Positions 6,515 to 15,339 are shown, numbered from the stretch's first letter. The stretch: DNA of 64,000 bases from Candidatus Gastranaerophilales bacterium (GCA_944325145.1 CALYDL010000004.1:37277-101276), one strand, 5' to 3'. Numbers and translations are program-made. Notes: generated from the letters alone by a model not told the origin.

Positions 6515-9484
6515 ATGAGCGAATATTCAGTTGAAATTAGCGGAAAATACTACAAAGTAGATTCTCAAGCTATTCTAAATGAAATAAACAGCGCATCAAG
6601 TACATCTGAAAAACAAGAAATAATTTCAAGCTATGTTGCAAGCAACAAAGCAACACAGATTGATGAAGATGAATATCAAGAAATGCAAATAGACGATGAA
6701 GATAAAACGGAAGAAACAGAAGGCACAGAAGAAGAATACCCTGATGGCTTTGATTACGACAGCTACAAAGCCTATGCCAGTTCAACCGGATTGTCTAAAT
6801 TAACTGAAGATAGCTCGCTAGATGACCTTATTGCAATATTTGAAAAAATAGAAGACGAAATAAACGAATTAGATAAAAAAATGGCTTCCATTGATGAAGA
6901 TGACCCTGATGAAATTGCAACCTTGCTTGCAGATATGACAAATATGACAATTGCAATTGGAGAACTTGGAAAAGCTGCAGGCGTTGAATTTGAAAAAAAC
7001 AGTGTGGTAGATAAAGCAATAGCATCAGGCGTAGCAGGCGCAGTAGCAGTGGGTGTTCCTGCATATTGCATTGCAACATCCGCGGCGGCAATATCGGTTG
7101 CAGTTGCTGAAGGTGCAGGCGTTGTTGCCGCAACATCAGCGGCAGTTCCCGGCCCCGGTTGGGTTGTAGCAGGTATAGGAGCCGCAGTTGCAATTGTAGC
7201 CGGTATTTGGGCATATACCTCATCAAAACAAAATGAGGAAATGGAAAAGAAATTGGCAGAATTACAAGAAAATATCACAAATGCGGCTGATAAGCTAAAT
7301 GGTTCATGGGATAAAGCAACAGAAAAACTTCAAGAAGGGGGCGGCGAAGCCGTAGATAAAGTTGAAAAAGATTTAGCAGGCCTTTTGGGCGATGAATTTG
7401 ATTTTAAAGATGTAACCGATGTATCAAGCATTACGGAAAATATAGATAAAATTATAGAAGCACAAAGCTTGCTTGAACCCTTCTATAACGTTGCATCAAC
7501 CTATGGAATAGAAATTGAAGGGTTAGATGAATTAATGGAAAAATTAGGCACAGGTGATGATTGCCTTACCTATGCTCAAAGTTATTTAGATTCTTACGCA
7601 GAACAAGTTGAATTAAATATAACAGATGAAGTTATAACCGATACCGAAACCTTAAACACTTTGTTTGAAGACATTTCGGTTTTAATTAAAGATGCAGATT
7701 CAAAAGGGCTGGATACTTCAAAACTTGAAGATTTACTTGAAAAAATACAAAAAACAAACCAAGAAGAAGCTGATGATGAAGCTGATGCAACATTGCAGCA
7801 ATACGGCGTAAGCGGTTCAGGCAGCGGTTCTGGCGGCGGCTCTAGCAGCGGAAGCGGCATAACAGATACAGTTCAAGGCTTAATGAACGGCAGCAGCCAA
7901 GCATACACAACAGGAACAGAGGTTGATAAAAATTCAACGCAATATGAAACCAATACAGACAGCTTAAATGAAGCTTCCGAAACATTAAAATCAGAAGCAC
8001 AAAAACAACTTGAATCTTATGTTGCAAGTATAACACTATCAGGGCTTTCTGTATCGGAACTTGAACAACTATACAATGAAGTGAGCGCAAATTATGAACA
8101 ATTAAAGCAAATTGAGGGGCTTGATTGCAAACTTCTTGAAGCAAAACTTAAAGAAATCAGGCAAACCCAGCAAGTTCTTGTTAATGAAGAAATTAAAAAA
8201 TTTGAACAAAGAATAAACAGTGCTACAACAACAGAAGAAAGACTGCAAATTTTAAATGAAATCAACATAATGATTTCAGATTACTCATCAATTGAAGTAA
8301 GCATATCAGGAACGGCTGCTTTAATTGAAGAAATTAAGAAAAGAGAAGAAATTGAAATCAATACAAAAGTTCAAAATTATTTAACGCAATCAAGCAACGC
8401 AACCTCAAGCAGTGAAATTGCAGGCATTGTAAATAAAATACAAATAGATATTCAAAACAGCCAAAGCATTGGCTGTGATGTAAGCGGCTATCAAGAAGCA
8501 CTCACCATAATTAATAAAAAATTAGATGAAATATTAAAGAAAGAATCAGATGAATTAATTCAAAATAACACAACAAATGTTGATATGAACCAAGATAATT
8601 CAATATCAAACAGCAACAATTATGAAGATAATTCAACAACAAATGTTGATATGAATCAGGACAATTCAACAACAATAACAGATAATTCAACAAATACAAT
8701 TAATCAGGATAATTCAACAACAATAAACGACAATTCGACAAACATTGGCAATATCGATAATTCCACAAACATTGGAAATATTGATAATTCAACAAATGTT
8801 AATGTAGATGCCGACACAAGCAAAATTGAAGACCTTCTTCAACAAATTCTTGATAAATTAAATAAACCGGAACAAATTCCCGAAGAAAAAGACCCTTGTG
8901 AACCTGAAGACGAAGTAATGCCGGATGATAACCCAAATAAAGACCCGATTGTAGATGGCGGCGAAAATATTGAAGAAGAAATAACATCTGAAACAGTTCC
9001 TGATGAAAATGTTATTGAAACAGCACCGGAAGAAAAAGTTCCGGATGAACCGGTTGAAGAAGAAACAGAAACCGTTCCCGATAAAGATATTGTTGAAGCA
9101 ATACCTGAAGAAAAAGTTCCGGATGAACCGGTTGAAGAAGAAACGGCACCTGAAACAATTCCTGAAGAACCAGAAAACATTGAAGAAGATGTTCCTTGCG
9201 AAGATGAAGATGTTGTAAATATTGATAATAGTGACAGCTTTATAGAAACAGAAGAAACGGTTTCGGAAGAAACGGTTTCGGAAGAAACAGTTCCCGAAGA
9301 AACCGTTTCCGAAGAAATAATTCCTGAAGAAACAACTGCTGAAGGGCCAAGGACAACTGCAGAAATAAACGCAGGAATTGAAGCGCAGGAACCGGAAGAA
9401 ACAAATGAAGATTCAAGCAACAAAACAATCATAGAAGGCGAAGACGGCTATGATTATGAGCTTGATTTTGAAGAAGACAAATAA
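6515..9484 (+). CDS. Large repeat protein with hydrophobic segment, unknown function
   Basis: A 989-residue protein I cannot assign. There is no N-terminal signal peptide. An acidic N-terminal region (~1-160) precedes a 70-residue hydrophobic, Ala/Gly/Val-rich segment (~165-234) that could form two or three membrane helices and contains PGPGWVVAGIGAAVAIVAG. Helical regions follow, a Gly/Ser linker (~432-448), more coiled coil (~480-680), then Asn/Ser/Thr repeats built on DNST and NIDNST units (~684-765). An acidic region follows, with repeated VPDEPVEEET and EETVSEE units (~790-945). AAGGAAGG precedes the ATG. The next gene starts 14 bp downstream. Topology and repeats suggest a surface or exported, membrane-inserting protein; function unknown. 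Confidence 0.8.
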   Translation: MSEYSVEISGKYYKVDSQAILNEINSASSTSEKQEIISSYVASNKATQIDEDEYQEMQIDDEDKTEETEGTEEEYPDGFDYDSYKAYASSTGLSKLTEDSSLDDLIAIFEKIEDEINELDKKMASIDEDDPDEIATLLADMTNMTIAIGELGKAAGVEFEKNSVVDKAIASGVAGAVAVGVPAYCIATSAAAISVAVAEGAGVVAATSAAVPGPGWVVAGIGAAVAIVAGIWAYTSSKQNEEMEKKLAELQENITNAADKLNGSWDKATEKLQEGGGEAVDKVEKDLAGLLGDEFDFKDVTDVSSITENIDKIIEAQSLLEPFYNVASTYGIEIEGLDELMEKLGTGDDCLTYAQSYLDSYAEQVELNITDEVITDTETLNTLFEDISVLIKDADSKGLDTSKLEDLLEKIQKTNQEEADDEADATLQQYGVSGSGSGSGGGSSSGSGITDTVQGLMNGSSQAYTTGTEVDKNSTQYETNTDSLNEASETLKSEAQKQLESYVASITLSGLSVSELEQLYNEVSANYEQLKQIEGLDCKLLEAKLKEIRQTQQVLVNEEIKKFEQRINSATTTEERLQILNEINIMISDYSSIEVSISGTAALIEEIKKREEIEINTKVQNYLTQSSNATSSSEIAGIVNKIQIDIQNSQSIGCDVSGYQEALTIINKKLDEILKKESDELIQNNTTNVDMNQDNSISNSNNYEDNSTTNVDMNQDNSTTITDNSTNTINQDNSTTINDNSTNIGNIDNSTNIGNIDNSTNVNVDADTSKIEDLLQQILDKLNKPEQIPEEKDPCEPEDEVMPDDNPNKDPIVDGGENIEEEITSETVPDENVIETAPEEKVPDEPVEEETETVPDKDIVEAIPEEKVPDEPVEEETAPETIPEEPENIEEDVPCEDEDVVNIDNSDSFIETEETVSEETVSEETVPEETVSEEIIPEETTAEGPRTTAEINAGIEAQEPEETNEDSSNKTIIEGEDGYDYELDFEEDK
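8568..8810 (+). repeat. In-gene Asn/Ser/Thr-coding tandem repeats
   Basis: Imperfect repeats of GATAATTCAACAA-type units encode NVDMNQDNST, DNSTN and NIGNIDNST motifs. They are contained in one reading frame of the 989-residue gene and are probably prone to length variation. Confidence 0.75.
8985..9335 (+). repeat. In-gene acidic VPDEPVEEE / EETVSEE repeats
   Basis: A ~30-bp sequence beginning AGTTCCGGATGAACCGG occurs identically from about 9039 and again from about 9116. It is followed by tandem 15-bp GAAGAAACGGTTTCG units near 9251-9310. The near identity at the DNA level points to recent duplication. Confidence 0.75.
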
Positions 9485-9497
9485 AAGGAGCATAAAA

Positions 9498-10865
9498 ATG
9501 ACCTATGACTACATCAGTTCAATTTTAAGGAAACTGACAGCCACAAGTTCAGAAGAAGAGCTAACACCAAAAGCAACATCAGTGGGCTCATTAAGTTCAG
9601 AAACGGTTAAGAGCATATATTTTCAAACGCTTGAAGACGAACTTGTAGAGTTAAACGAAACAAGCGAAACAGATTACAAAGAAATGCTTTCTGATTCAAC
9701 AACGGTTGAAGACATTGAAAAAGAAATTGAAGCAAAACAACAAGAAATTATAGATAAACAAGCAGAAACAGAAGCTTATATTGAAACCTGCCAAAATGCA
9801 ATTCAAACAATTTTTGCAAACGGCACAGATATTATTCCAAAAGAAGTTCAAGAAAAATATGATGATGAACTTGCAAAAATAATATCAAATATAACAACCA
9901 ATACAGGGGTAATTCAAGAAAACCTTAGCGTTGTTACCGAAAACACAATAACAATGAAGCTTGCAGAAGCAGAAATTGAAACAAAAGAAAAGGAAATTGA
10001 ACAAAAAGAAAAAGAAATTGAAAGCTTAAGAAAAGAAGAAAACCCGGATGAAAATGAAATTCAAAAGCTTCAAAATGAAATAAACGGGCTGAATTTGGAA
10101 ATTGCAAATTTACAAAGAGTAATTTCAAATGCCACAAAAAATATACAACAAGCAGAATCTGAAAATAATTCTCTGCAAACAGAAAATTCAAATCTGTCAG
10201 AAAGCCAAAAAGGGCTTATGAACAGCCTTATGGATGAATATTATGAAACTCACACCGAAGAAGACAGGGTTTATGAAGATTCGGTGTTAAAATCTCAAAT
10301 TGAAAATTTAGAGAGCAATATTCAAGATGCACAAAACAACCTCACAATCAACACAATAAAGCTTTCAAGCGATATTGAACTTTTAGCTCAAATTAAAGGT
10401 CTAAAAGAACAAATGTCGGCTGCAAGTTCAACAACAGGCACAACGACACCAAAATATTCAACAGGCGGAACAACTTATACAGGAAACCTTCCGACAAATC
10501 AAACTCTTGCATCCGCTGCAGAATCTATGGCAAGCTCAATGGGCACGACAGGTTGGTGCTTAAAGGGCGTAAACAACACGCTTGAACAGGTTTACGGGTT
10601 TAGATTAAGCTACAATAGTGCTTATCAGGCAATACCCGATTTACAGTCAAGAAGCGATTTTACGGAAGTCACGGATCAATATGCAAGCGCTTCCGATTTA
10701 GTTAACCTTCCCGCAGGTGCAATTGTAGTTTGGGAAAATTCCTCTAACCACCCCCATGGACATATTTCAATTGCCTTGGGCGACGGCAGGGAAGCTTCCG
10801 ATCACATTCAAAATCAGACAACAAACTACGGAACGCAATATCACGTGTTTATTAAAACAGGCTAA
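9498..10865 (+). CDS. Coiled-coil protein with C-terminal CHAP/NlpC-like hydrolase domain
   Basis: 455 residues from the ATG at 9498, chosen because AAAAGGAG lies just upstream. An upstream in-frame start at 9450 would overlap the preceding gene. Residues ~60-310 are almost entirely coiled coil with EIE-KEKEIE heptads. The last ~135 residues form a compact domain with GWCLKGVN (Cys354), LPAGAIVVW, NHPHGHISIALG (His418/420/422) and ASDH. The Cys plus His order and the small beta core resemble CHAP or NlpC/P60 amidases, but the match is looser than in the 711-residue protein. No signal peptide is seen. Co-directional and 14 bp from the 989-residue gene, so probably co-expressed; its stop overlaps the convergent antiporter gene by 4 bp. 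Confidence 0.75.
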   Translation: MTYDYISSILRKLTATSSEEELTPKATSVGSLSSETVKSIYFQTLEDELVELNETSETDYKEMLSDSTTVEDIEKEIEAKQQEIIDKQAETEAYIETCQNAIQTIFANGTDIIPKEVQEKYDDELAKIISNITTNTGVIQENLSVVTENTITMKLAEAEIETKEKEIEQKEKEIESLRKEENPDENEIQKLQNEINGLNLEIANLQRVISNATKNIQQAESENNSLQTENSNLSESQKGLMNSLMDEYYETHTEEDRVYEDSVLKSQIENLESNIQDAQNNLTINTIKLSSDIELLAQIKGLKEQMSAASSTTGTTTPKYSTGGTTYTGNLPTNQTLASAAESMASSMGTTGWCLKGVNNTLEQVYGFRLSYNSAYQAIPDLQSRSDFTEVTDQYASASDLVNLPAGAIVVWENSSNHPHGHISIALGDGREASDHIQNQTTNYGTQYHVFIKTG

Positions 10866-12454
10866 ATCGTATAAAAAACAACAACATCGCCGGCCGTTAA
10901 TTTTGTTTCGCCGTTCGGAACAAAAGAACTGCCGGCTCTTTTTATAAGCGCAATTAAAAACCCCGGCTGAAAATCAATTTCTTTAATTAATTTGTTTTTC
11001 CATTCATGTTTATCTGTTATTTCCATTTCCCTTAATTTAATGTCGGAGCTTGAACGTGTCACGGTTGTGCCGAGAAGAATAAGGTCGTTTTGTAAAATTT
11101 GAACATCCCCTTTGGGAACTATTTTGCAGCCGTTTCTTTGAATTAAAAGAACAAGCGAATTGTTATCAAGCTTTATATCTTTCAGCTGTTTATTCACCCA
11201 GGGGTGGTTTCCGCCGACCAAGGTTTTGGATAACGTTATGGCGGATTCGTTTTGATAATCGTTAAAGGTTTTTAAAACATCCGAATACTCATCTATTAAA
11301 TCAAGTTTTCTTGCAAGGAAGGGGAGAATTGAACCCTGAATTGCAACGGATAAAAGACAGACAAAGAAAACTATGTGGAAAATGTCATATTTCAGCATGG
11401 AATCCTGTGCAACAACAAAAATCGCAAATACAATTGAAGCCGCTCCCCTTAACCCTGCGGCGGATACAAAAAGAATTTGCCTGAAATTACACCTGAAAGG
11501 AATCATTATAAGCCATGTTGCAATCGGCCTTGCCGCAAACGTTAAAAACAGGGCAACCCCCAGCATCAGAACAAAAACTTCCCCGAGCCTTGAAGGCGTT
11601 GACAAAAAGCCCAATAAGAAAAATATTACAATCTGGCAAAGGCTTGTAATTCCGTCAAAGAAATAAATAAGGTTGATTTTATTTTTAATTTCGCTGTTGC
11701 CTAAAATTATCCCCGTTAAATAAACGCTCAAATAGCCGTTGCCGCCGATTAAATCCGGAACGGCAAAAGATAAAAGCGCAAGCGCCATAACAAAAAGGGA
11801 ATCATACCCCTCTTGAACGAGTTTTGTTTTTTTAAATATAAAAATTCCCAAAAGTGCGGTTAAAATTCCGAATAATACGCCGTAGCCCACCTGTTCAAAA
11901 AACACGGGGATAATTTTTGTAACCGGTTCGCCTTTTAAAAGAAAAATTCCAAGCACGGTTAACATATACGCAAAAGGGTCATTGGAACCGCTTTCAATTT
12001 CAAGAACAGGGGCCGTATTGTATTTTAAATTTAATTTTTTTGACCTTAAAATTGAAAAAACGGAGGCCGCATCCGTTGAAGATAAAATTGCACCGACAAG
12101 AAAACTTTCAACAAAAGGCATTTTTAAGCCGTAAAAACAAAAAGCCGCCGTTAAAAGCGCAGTTAAAACCGTCCCTATTGAAGATAAAACCCCCGCAAGA
12201 AATCCGATTTTTTTATTTTCAGGTTTTTTGGTGCAAAATCCGCCGTAGAAAATAATTAAAAGAAGGGCAATTGAACAGAGTTTTGAAGTTAAATCGTAAT
12301 CGTTATATGAAAGTTTTAAAATTCCGTCTTCGCCAAACAGTATGCCAAGAAGCATAAAAATAAGCAAAGTCGGCATTCCAAGCTTACTTGAAAATTTATT
12401 TGTAAAAATGCAAGTAAAAATAACAACCGCACAAAATAAAATTATTACCGACAT
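10862..12454 (-). CDS. CPA1-type cation/proton antiporter with TrkA-C domains
   Basis: Inner-membrane K+ or Na+/H+ exchanger of the NhaP2/CvrA type. The 530-residue protein has about twelve hydrophobic helices in the first ~400 residues. It has the family landmarks GILFGEDG, a central SSTDAASVF with the ion-binding Asp pair region, and ESGSNDPFA. Two C-terminal RCK_C/TrkA-C-like regulatory repeats follow (~400-530; LVLLIQRNG, FLIALIKRAGSSFVPNGET). ATG at 12454. It is convergent with the 455-residue gene (4-bp overlap) and divergent from the carbonic anhydrase. Base composition is richer in G+C than neighbouring genes and codons such as CCG, GCC and GGC are commoner. Ion specificity cannot be read from sequence. 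Confidence 0.88.
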   Translation of the reverse strand: MSVIILFCAVVIFTCIFTNKFSSKLGMPTLLIFMLLGILFGEDGILKLSYNDYDLTSKLCSIALLLIIFYGGFCTKKPENKKIGFLAGVLSSIGTVLTALLTAAFCFYGLKMPFVESFLVGAILSSTDAASVFSILRSKKLNLKYNTAPVLEIESGSNDPFAYMLTVLGIFLLKGEPVTKIIPVFFEQVGYGVLFGILTALLGIFIFKKTKLVQEGYDSLFVMALALLSFAVPDLIGGNGYLSVYLTGIILGNSEIKNKINLIYFFDGITSLCQIVIFFLLGFLSTPSRLGEVFVLMLGVALFLTFAARPIATWLIMIPFRCNFRQILFVSAAGLRGAASIVFAIFVVAQDSMLKYDIFHIVFFVCLLSVAIQGSILPFLARKLDLIDEYSDVLKTFNDYQNESAITLSKTLVGGNHPWVNKQLKDIKLDNNSLVLLIQRNGCKIVPKGDVQILQNDLILLGTTVTRSSSDIKLREMEITDKHEWKNKLIKEIDFQPGFLIALIKRAGSSFVPNGETKLTAGDVVVFYTI

Positions 12455-12554
12455 ATAGTCCTCTTTGTCATTTATTTAAAAATAACATAATTTGCCCTTC
12501 TTTACAATTTTTGTTTAAAAACGATAATAGTAATATAGTTTATAAGGGCGGAAT

Positions 12555-13133
12555 ATGGAAAAAATTACGGGCGAAGCGGAATTAAAAAAGCTTCTTTTGG
12601 GAAATAAGAATTTTGTAAACGGAACGCCGAGTATGGCGAATATGTGTTTAAACACATTAAAAAAATTCGCCTTTCATCAGGAACCGTATGCCGCCGTTTT
12701 AAGCTGTTCTGATTCAAGAGTAGTTCCTGAAATAATTTTTGACTGCGGAATAGGCGAGCTTTTTGTAATCAGGGTAGCGGGAATAACGGCGGGGCCGAAT
12801 GTTATTGAAAGCATTGAATATGCGGTGAAAAAATTAAAAGTTCCGCTTTTAATTTTGCTGGGGCATGATGACTGTGGCGTTATGAAATATGCAAAAGAAC
12901 ATTACCCTGCTATTGAGGGGGATTTTCAATCCATATTAAAATGCGTTTATCCCGTTCTTGATAAAAAAGAAGATATAAAATGCCACAATTATTTTGCAAA
13001 AGAACACACAAAATGGGTTGAAAATGTTTTAATCGAGCGCTCAAAAATTATACAAAATGCCGTTCAAAATAAAGAGCTTTTAATTGCAAAATGCCACTTT
13101 GACCATTCCACGGGGCTTGTAAACATTATTTAG
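12555..13133 (+). CDS. can: Beta-class carbonic anhydrase
   Basis: Zinc enzyme interconverting CO2 and bicarbonate in the cytoplasm. The 192-residue protein has all beta-class zinc ligands: Cys and the Asp-Arg dyad in CSDSRV (~52-57), and His and Cys in GHDDCG (~107-112). FVIRVAGI lies between. AAGGGCGG precedes the ATG. Length and motif spacing are normal. It is divergent from the antiporter, with a 100-bp shared upstream region, and shares its somewhat higher G+C. The pair could serve pH and bicarbonate balance, which is inference from adjacency. Confidence 0.92.
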   Translation: MEKITGEAELKKLLLGNKNFVNGTPSMANMCLNTLKKFAFHQEPYAAVLSCSDSRVVPEIIFDCGIGELFVIRVAGITAGPNVIESIEYAVKKLKVPLLILLGHDDCGVMKYAKEHYPAIEGDFQSILKCVYPVLDKKEDIKCHNYFAKEHTKWVENVLIERSKIIQNAVQNKELLIAKCHFDHSTGLVNII

Positions 13134-13177
13134 GCTATATAAAGTATTTATGGCATTTAAAGTACATATTTAAAAGT

Positions 13178-13191
13178 GTATATACTATAAT
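13178..13191 (+). promoter_or_regulatory. GTATATAC element overlapping the radical SAM gene promoter
   Basis: GTATATAC (13178-13185) runs directly into a TATAAT -10 hexamer ~30 nt before the ATG at 13220. The same 8-mer occurs in the promoter regions of two large signal-less protein genes. Confidence 0.4.
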
Positions 13192-13219
13192 TTTTTAATA
13201 TTTCAATTGGAGAAAAACT

Positions 13220-14683
13220 ATGAAATTAAACATATCCGGCTTATTTAAAAAAGACGAAAATACAGCTTCAAACAAAAATAAAACAGTTGTGTTTTACGGA
13301 ATGCCTGCCCACACAAAAGATTCAATGGAAAAATATATTTCAATTGCAGGCGAACCCGTTGCTTTTACAGGCAGCAGCGAAGAAGTTGAAAAATATAAAA
13401 ATAAACTTTATTTAGGAAAATATAAAGTTTATTCTTTGAATGAAATATTAAAAATGTATCCTGAAAATGAAATTTGGGTGACATATAAAAGGGCAAACGC
13501 AACAGCAAAAACTTTATTAAAAAAATATTCGCCTGAAAAAATCCACTTTTTTGAAGCAGACCTTGAATATAAAAAAAGCTGCGATTTTATGGGGCATTTT
13601 ATAGATTATCGTGTAGATAATTTTTCCCCTTGCTGTGTAGGCAAAAAAGCGATAGAAAAAACAAAGGGTTCAGTTGCAGAAAGAATAGCCCATTGGGAAA
13701 AATATGTAAAAAAACTGGAAGAAGACATTAAAAACGGCGTGCCAAATGTTTGTGACGGCTGCAAGCACTTAAAAGAAGGCTTTTACAGAAAAAACATTAA
13801 GCTGGATTACATTTGTTTTGCAACCAACCACCCCGGAGATGTTTGCAACTTAAGATGTTCATATTGCTTTGTTCAAAACAGGTTTGAAAACTTCAAAAAA
13901 AATCAAGAAGGCTTAACTACATATGAAACAATAAAACAATTATCAGAAATGCCTGAATATAATAATTCAAACATAACAATTGAACTTTCAAACGGCGAAT
14001 TGTGCGCAAATAAACATTGTAATGAAATATTTGACATTTTATTAAAAATGAAATGGAAAGCAAGATTTGTAACCAACATGACAATCTATAATGAAAAATT
14101 TGCTGAATTTTTGAAAACAGGAAGAACAGTTAACGTTTTAACCTCGCTTGATAGCGGCACGCCTGAAACATTTAAAAAAATTAAACAAGTAGATTGCCTT
14201 AATAAAGTTGTTGAAAATTTGAAAAAGTATCCTTTAGAAAAAGCAAATTTGCGCTTAAAATATATTTTCTTAGAAGGAATTAACGACAACGAAAAAGATG
14301 TTATGGGCTTTTATAACATTGTAAAAGATGTTAATTGCAAAGTAATAATGATATCAAGCGACAGATGTAAACCCCTAACACCAAAAATGCGAGATTTAGT
14401 TGTTGAGCTTGTTAAAAAAGCGAAAAAAGACGGTATCAGAGTTTCAAAAAGTGCATATTTAAGCAGACAAGACGATAAATTTATTGATAATTTAGTATCA
14501 GAAGAAACGAAAGAAAATGAAAAGCAAACAGATAATTCAATTTGCAAAGTTATAAATGTTGATGGCAAAAAAATTACACTGGATGCAGATTTATTAAAAG
14601 ACAATGCAAAATATGTAATTATTTTGGGCGAAAATTCAAACATCACAATAAACGGCAATATTTGTATAAATTCTGATAAATAA
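13220..14683 (+). CDS. Radical SAM protein, unknown specificity
   Basis: 487 residues. The canonical [4Fe-4S] motif CNLRCSYC (Cys209, Cys213, Cys216) starts a radical SAM core, followed by NGELC and LTSLDSGTPETFKKIK. Before the core, a ~110-residue domain begins with a Rossmann-like VVFYGMPAH strand and turn. A cysteine-rich linker follows (Cys121, Cys138-139 and the VCDGC pair Cys178/181) that could hold an auxiliary cluster. The last ~50 residues form a separate beta-rich tail (ITLDADLL...NITINGNICI). The N-terminal domain plus extra cysteines is reminiscent of radical SAM enzymes in surface-polysaccharide loci, but I cannot name the substrate. GGAG precedes the ATG; a terminator follows. 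Confidence 0.75.
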   Translation: MKLNISGLFKKDENTASNKNKTVVFYGMPAHTKDSMEKYISIAGEPVAFTGSSEEVEKYKNKLYLGKYKVYSLNEILKMYPENEIWVTYKRANATAKTLLKKYSPEKIHFFEADLEYKKSCDFMGHFIDYRVDNFSPCCVGKKAIEKTKGSVAERIAHWEKYVKKLEEDIKNGVPNVCDGCKHLKEGFYRKNIKLDYICFATNHPGDVCNLRCSYCFVQNRFENFKKNQEGLTTYETIKQLSEMPEYNNSNITIELSNGELCANKHCNEIFDILLKMKWKARFVTNMTIYNEKFAEFLKTGRTVNVLTSLDSGTPETFKKIKQVDCLNKVVENLKKYPLEKANLRLKYIFLEGINDNEKDVMGFYNIVKDVNCKVIMISSDRCKPLTPKMRDLVVELVKKAKKDGIRVSKSAYLSRQDDKFIDNLVSEETKENEKQTDNSICKVINVDGKKITLDADLLKDNAKYVIILGENSNITINGNICINSDK

Positions 14684-14700
14684 GCAAATAGTTTATATGA

Positions 14701-14736
14701 AAAAGCTCGGTTCTTTTACCGAGCTTTTTGTTTTTT
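14701..14736 (+). terminator. Rho-independent terminator of the radical SAM gene
   Basis: AAAAGCTCGG (14701-14710) and CCGAGCTTTT (14719-14728) form a 10-bp stem with an 8-nt loop, followed by a TGTTTTTT tract. Confidence 0.9.
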
Positions 14737-14784
14737 AAGCAAGTTTTTTGGTATAATATACAAAGAAAAACGGAGGAATTTAAA

Positions 14785-15294
14785 ATGATTTCAAAAGAAA
14801 TGGAAAAAGCATTTTTAGAACAAATAAATGCAGAACTTTATTCTGAATACCTTTATTTATCAATGAAAGCTTACTTTGCAAGCCTTAATTTAAACGGCTT
14901 TGTAAATTGGATGGACGTTCAAGTTCAAGAAGAACACGCACACGCTATGGGCATGTATGATTACGTTATTGAAAGAGGCGGCAAAGTTGAACTTTTTGCA
15001 ATTGAAAAACCCGAATGCGATTGGGATTCACCTTTAGCTGTTTTTGAAGCGGTTTTAAAACATGAAGAATATGTAACATCAAGAATTAATGCGCTTATGG
15101 ATGTTGCAGAAGAAACAAAAGACAGAGCTGCAATGATATTTTTAAATTGGTATCTGAAAGAACAAGTTGAAGAAGAAGCAAATGTAGGCGGCGTTTTAGC
15201 ACAATTAAAAATGATTGGAACAGATGCTAACGCACTTTATGCACTTGATAAAGAACTTGCAACAAGAACATTTGTTCAGCCTGTTATCGGTTAA
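14785..15294 (+). CDS. ftnA: Ferritin (bacterial non-heme, FtnA type)
   Basis: Iron-storage ferroxidase that assembles into a 24-mer in the cytoplasm. The start at 14785 (MISKEMEKAFLEQIN) gives a 169-residue protein and has GGAGGA 7 nt upstream; the longer frame begins inside the preceding terminator. Ferroxidase-centre residues are visible in order: QINAELYSEYLYL (Glu and Tyr of helix A), EEHAHAMGMYDYV (Glu-Glu-x-His of helix B), and a helix D segment LKEQVEEEANVGGVL. Spacing matches bacterial FtnA. A bidirectional terminator follows. Monocistronic. Confidence 0.93.
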   Translation: MISKEMEKAFLEQINAELYSEYLYLSMKAYFASLNLNGFVNWMDVQVQEEHAHAMGMYDYVIERGGKVELFAIEKPECDWDSPLAVFEAVLKHEEYVTSRINALMDVAEETKDRAAMIFLNWYLKEQVEEEANVGGVLAQLKMIGTDANALYALDKELATRTFVQPVIG

Positions 15295-15310
15295 TTTTTA
15301 AACCAAAATA

Positions 15311-15339
15311 AAATGAGCCTTAATTAAAGGCTCATTTTT
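15311..15339. terminator. Bidirectional terminator between ferritin and acetyltransferase genes
   Basis: AAATGAGCCTT (15311-15321) pairs with AAGGCTCATTT (15328-15338), with T residues on the plus side and an A-rich stretch upstream that reads as U-rich on the minus side. Confidence 0.85.

Noticed and set aside
6772..7278. Minus-strand open frame antisense to the hydrophobic segment of the 989-residue gene
   Set aside because: Ala/Thr/Pro-rich shadow of the Ala/Gly/Val coding stretch; no start signal.
8568..8810. Regularly spaced repeats considered as a CRISPR array
   Set aside because: The repeats are in frame, encode DNST-type units, vary in length and have no unique spacers.
8839..9432. 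Long minus-strand open frame antisense to the 989-residue gene
   Set aside because: Translates to Ser/Val/Gly low complexity mirroring the acidic repeats of the plus gene; no ribosome site and no family.
4191..10865. Calling the block a type III, type VI or ESX secretion locus
   Set aside because: No ATPase, channel or sheath gene is visible; only cargo-like proteins are present, so the export route stays a hypothesis.
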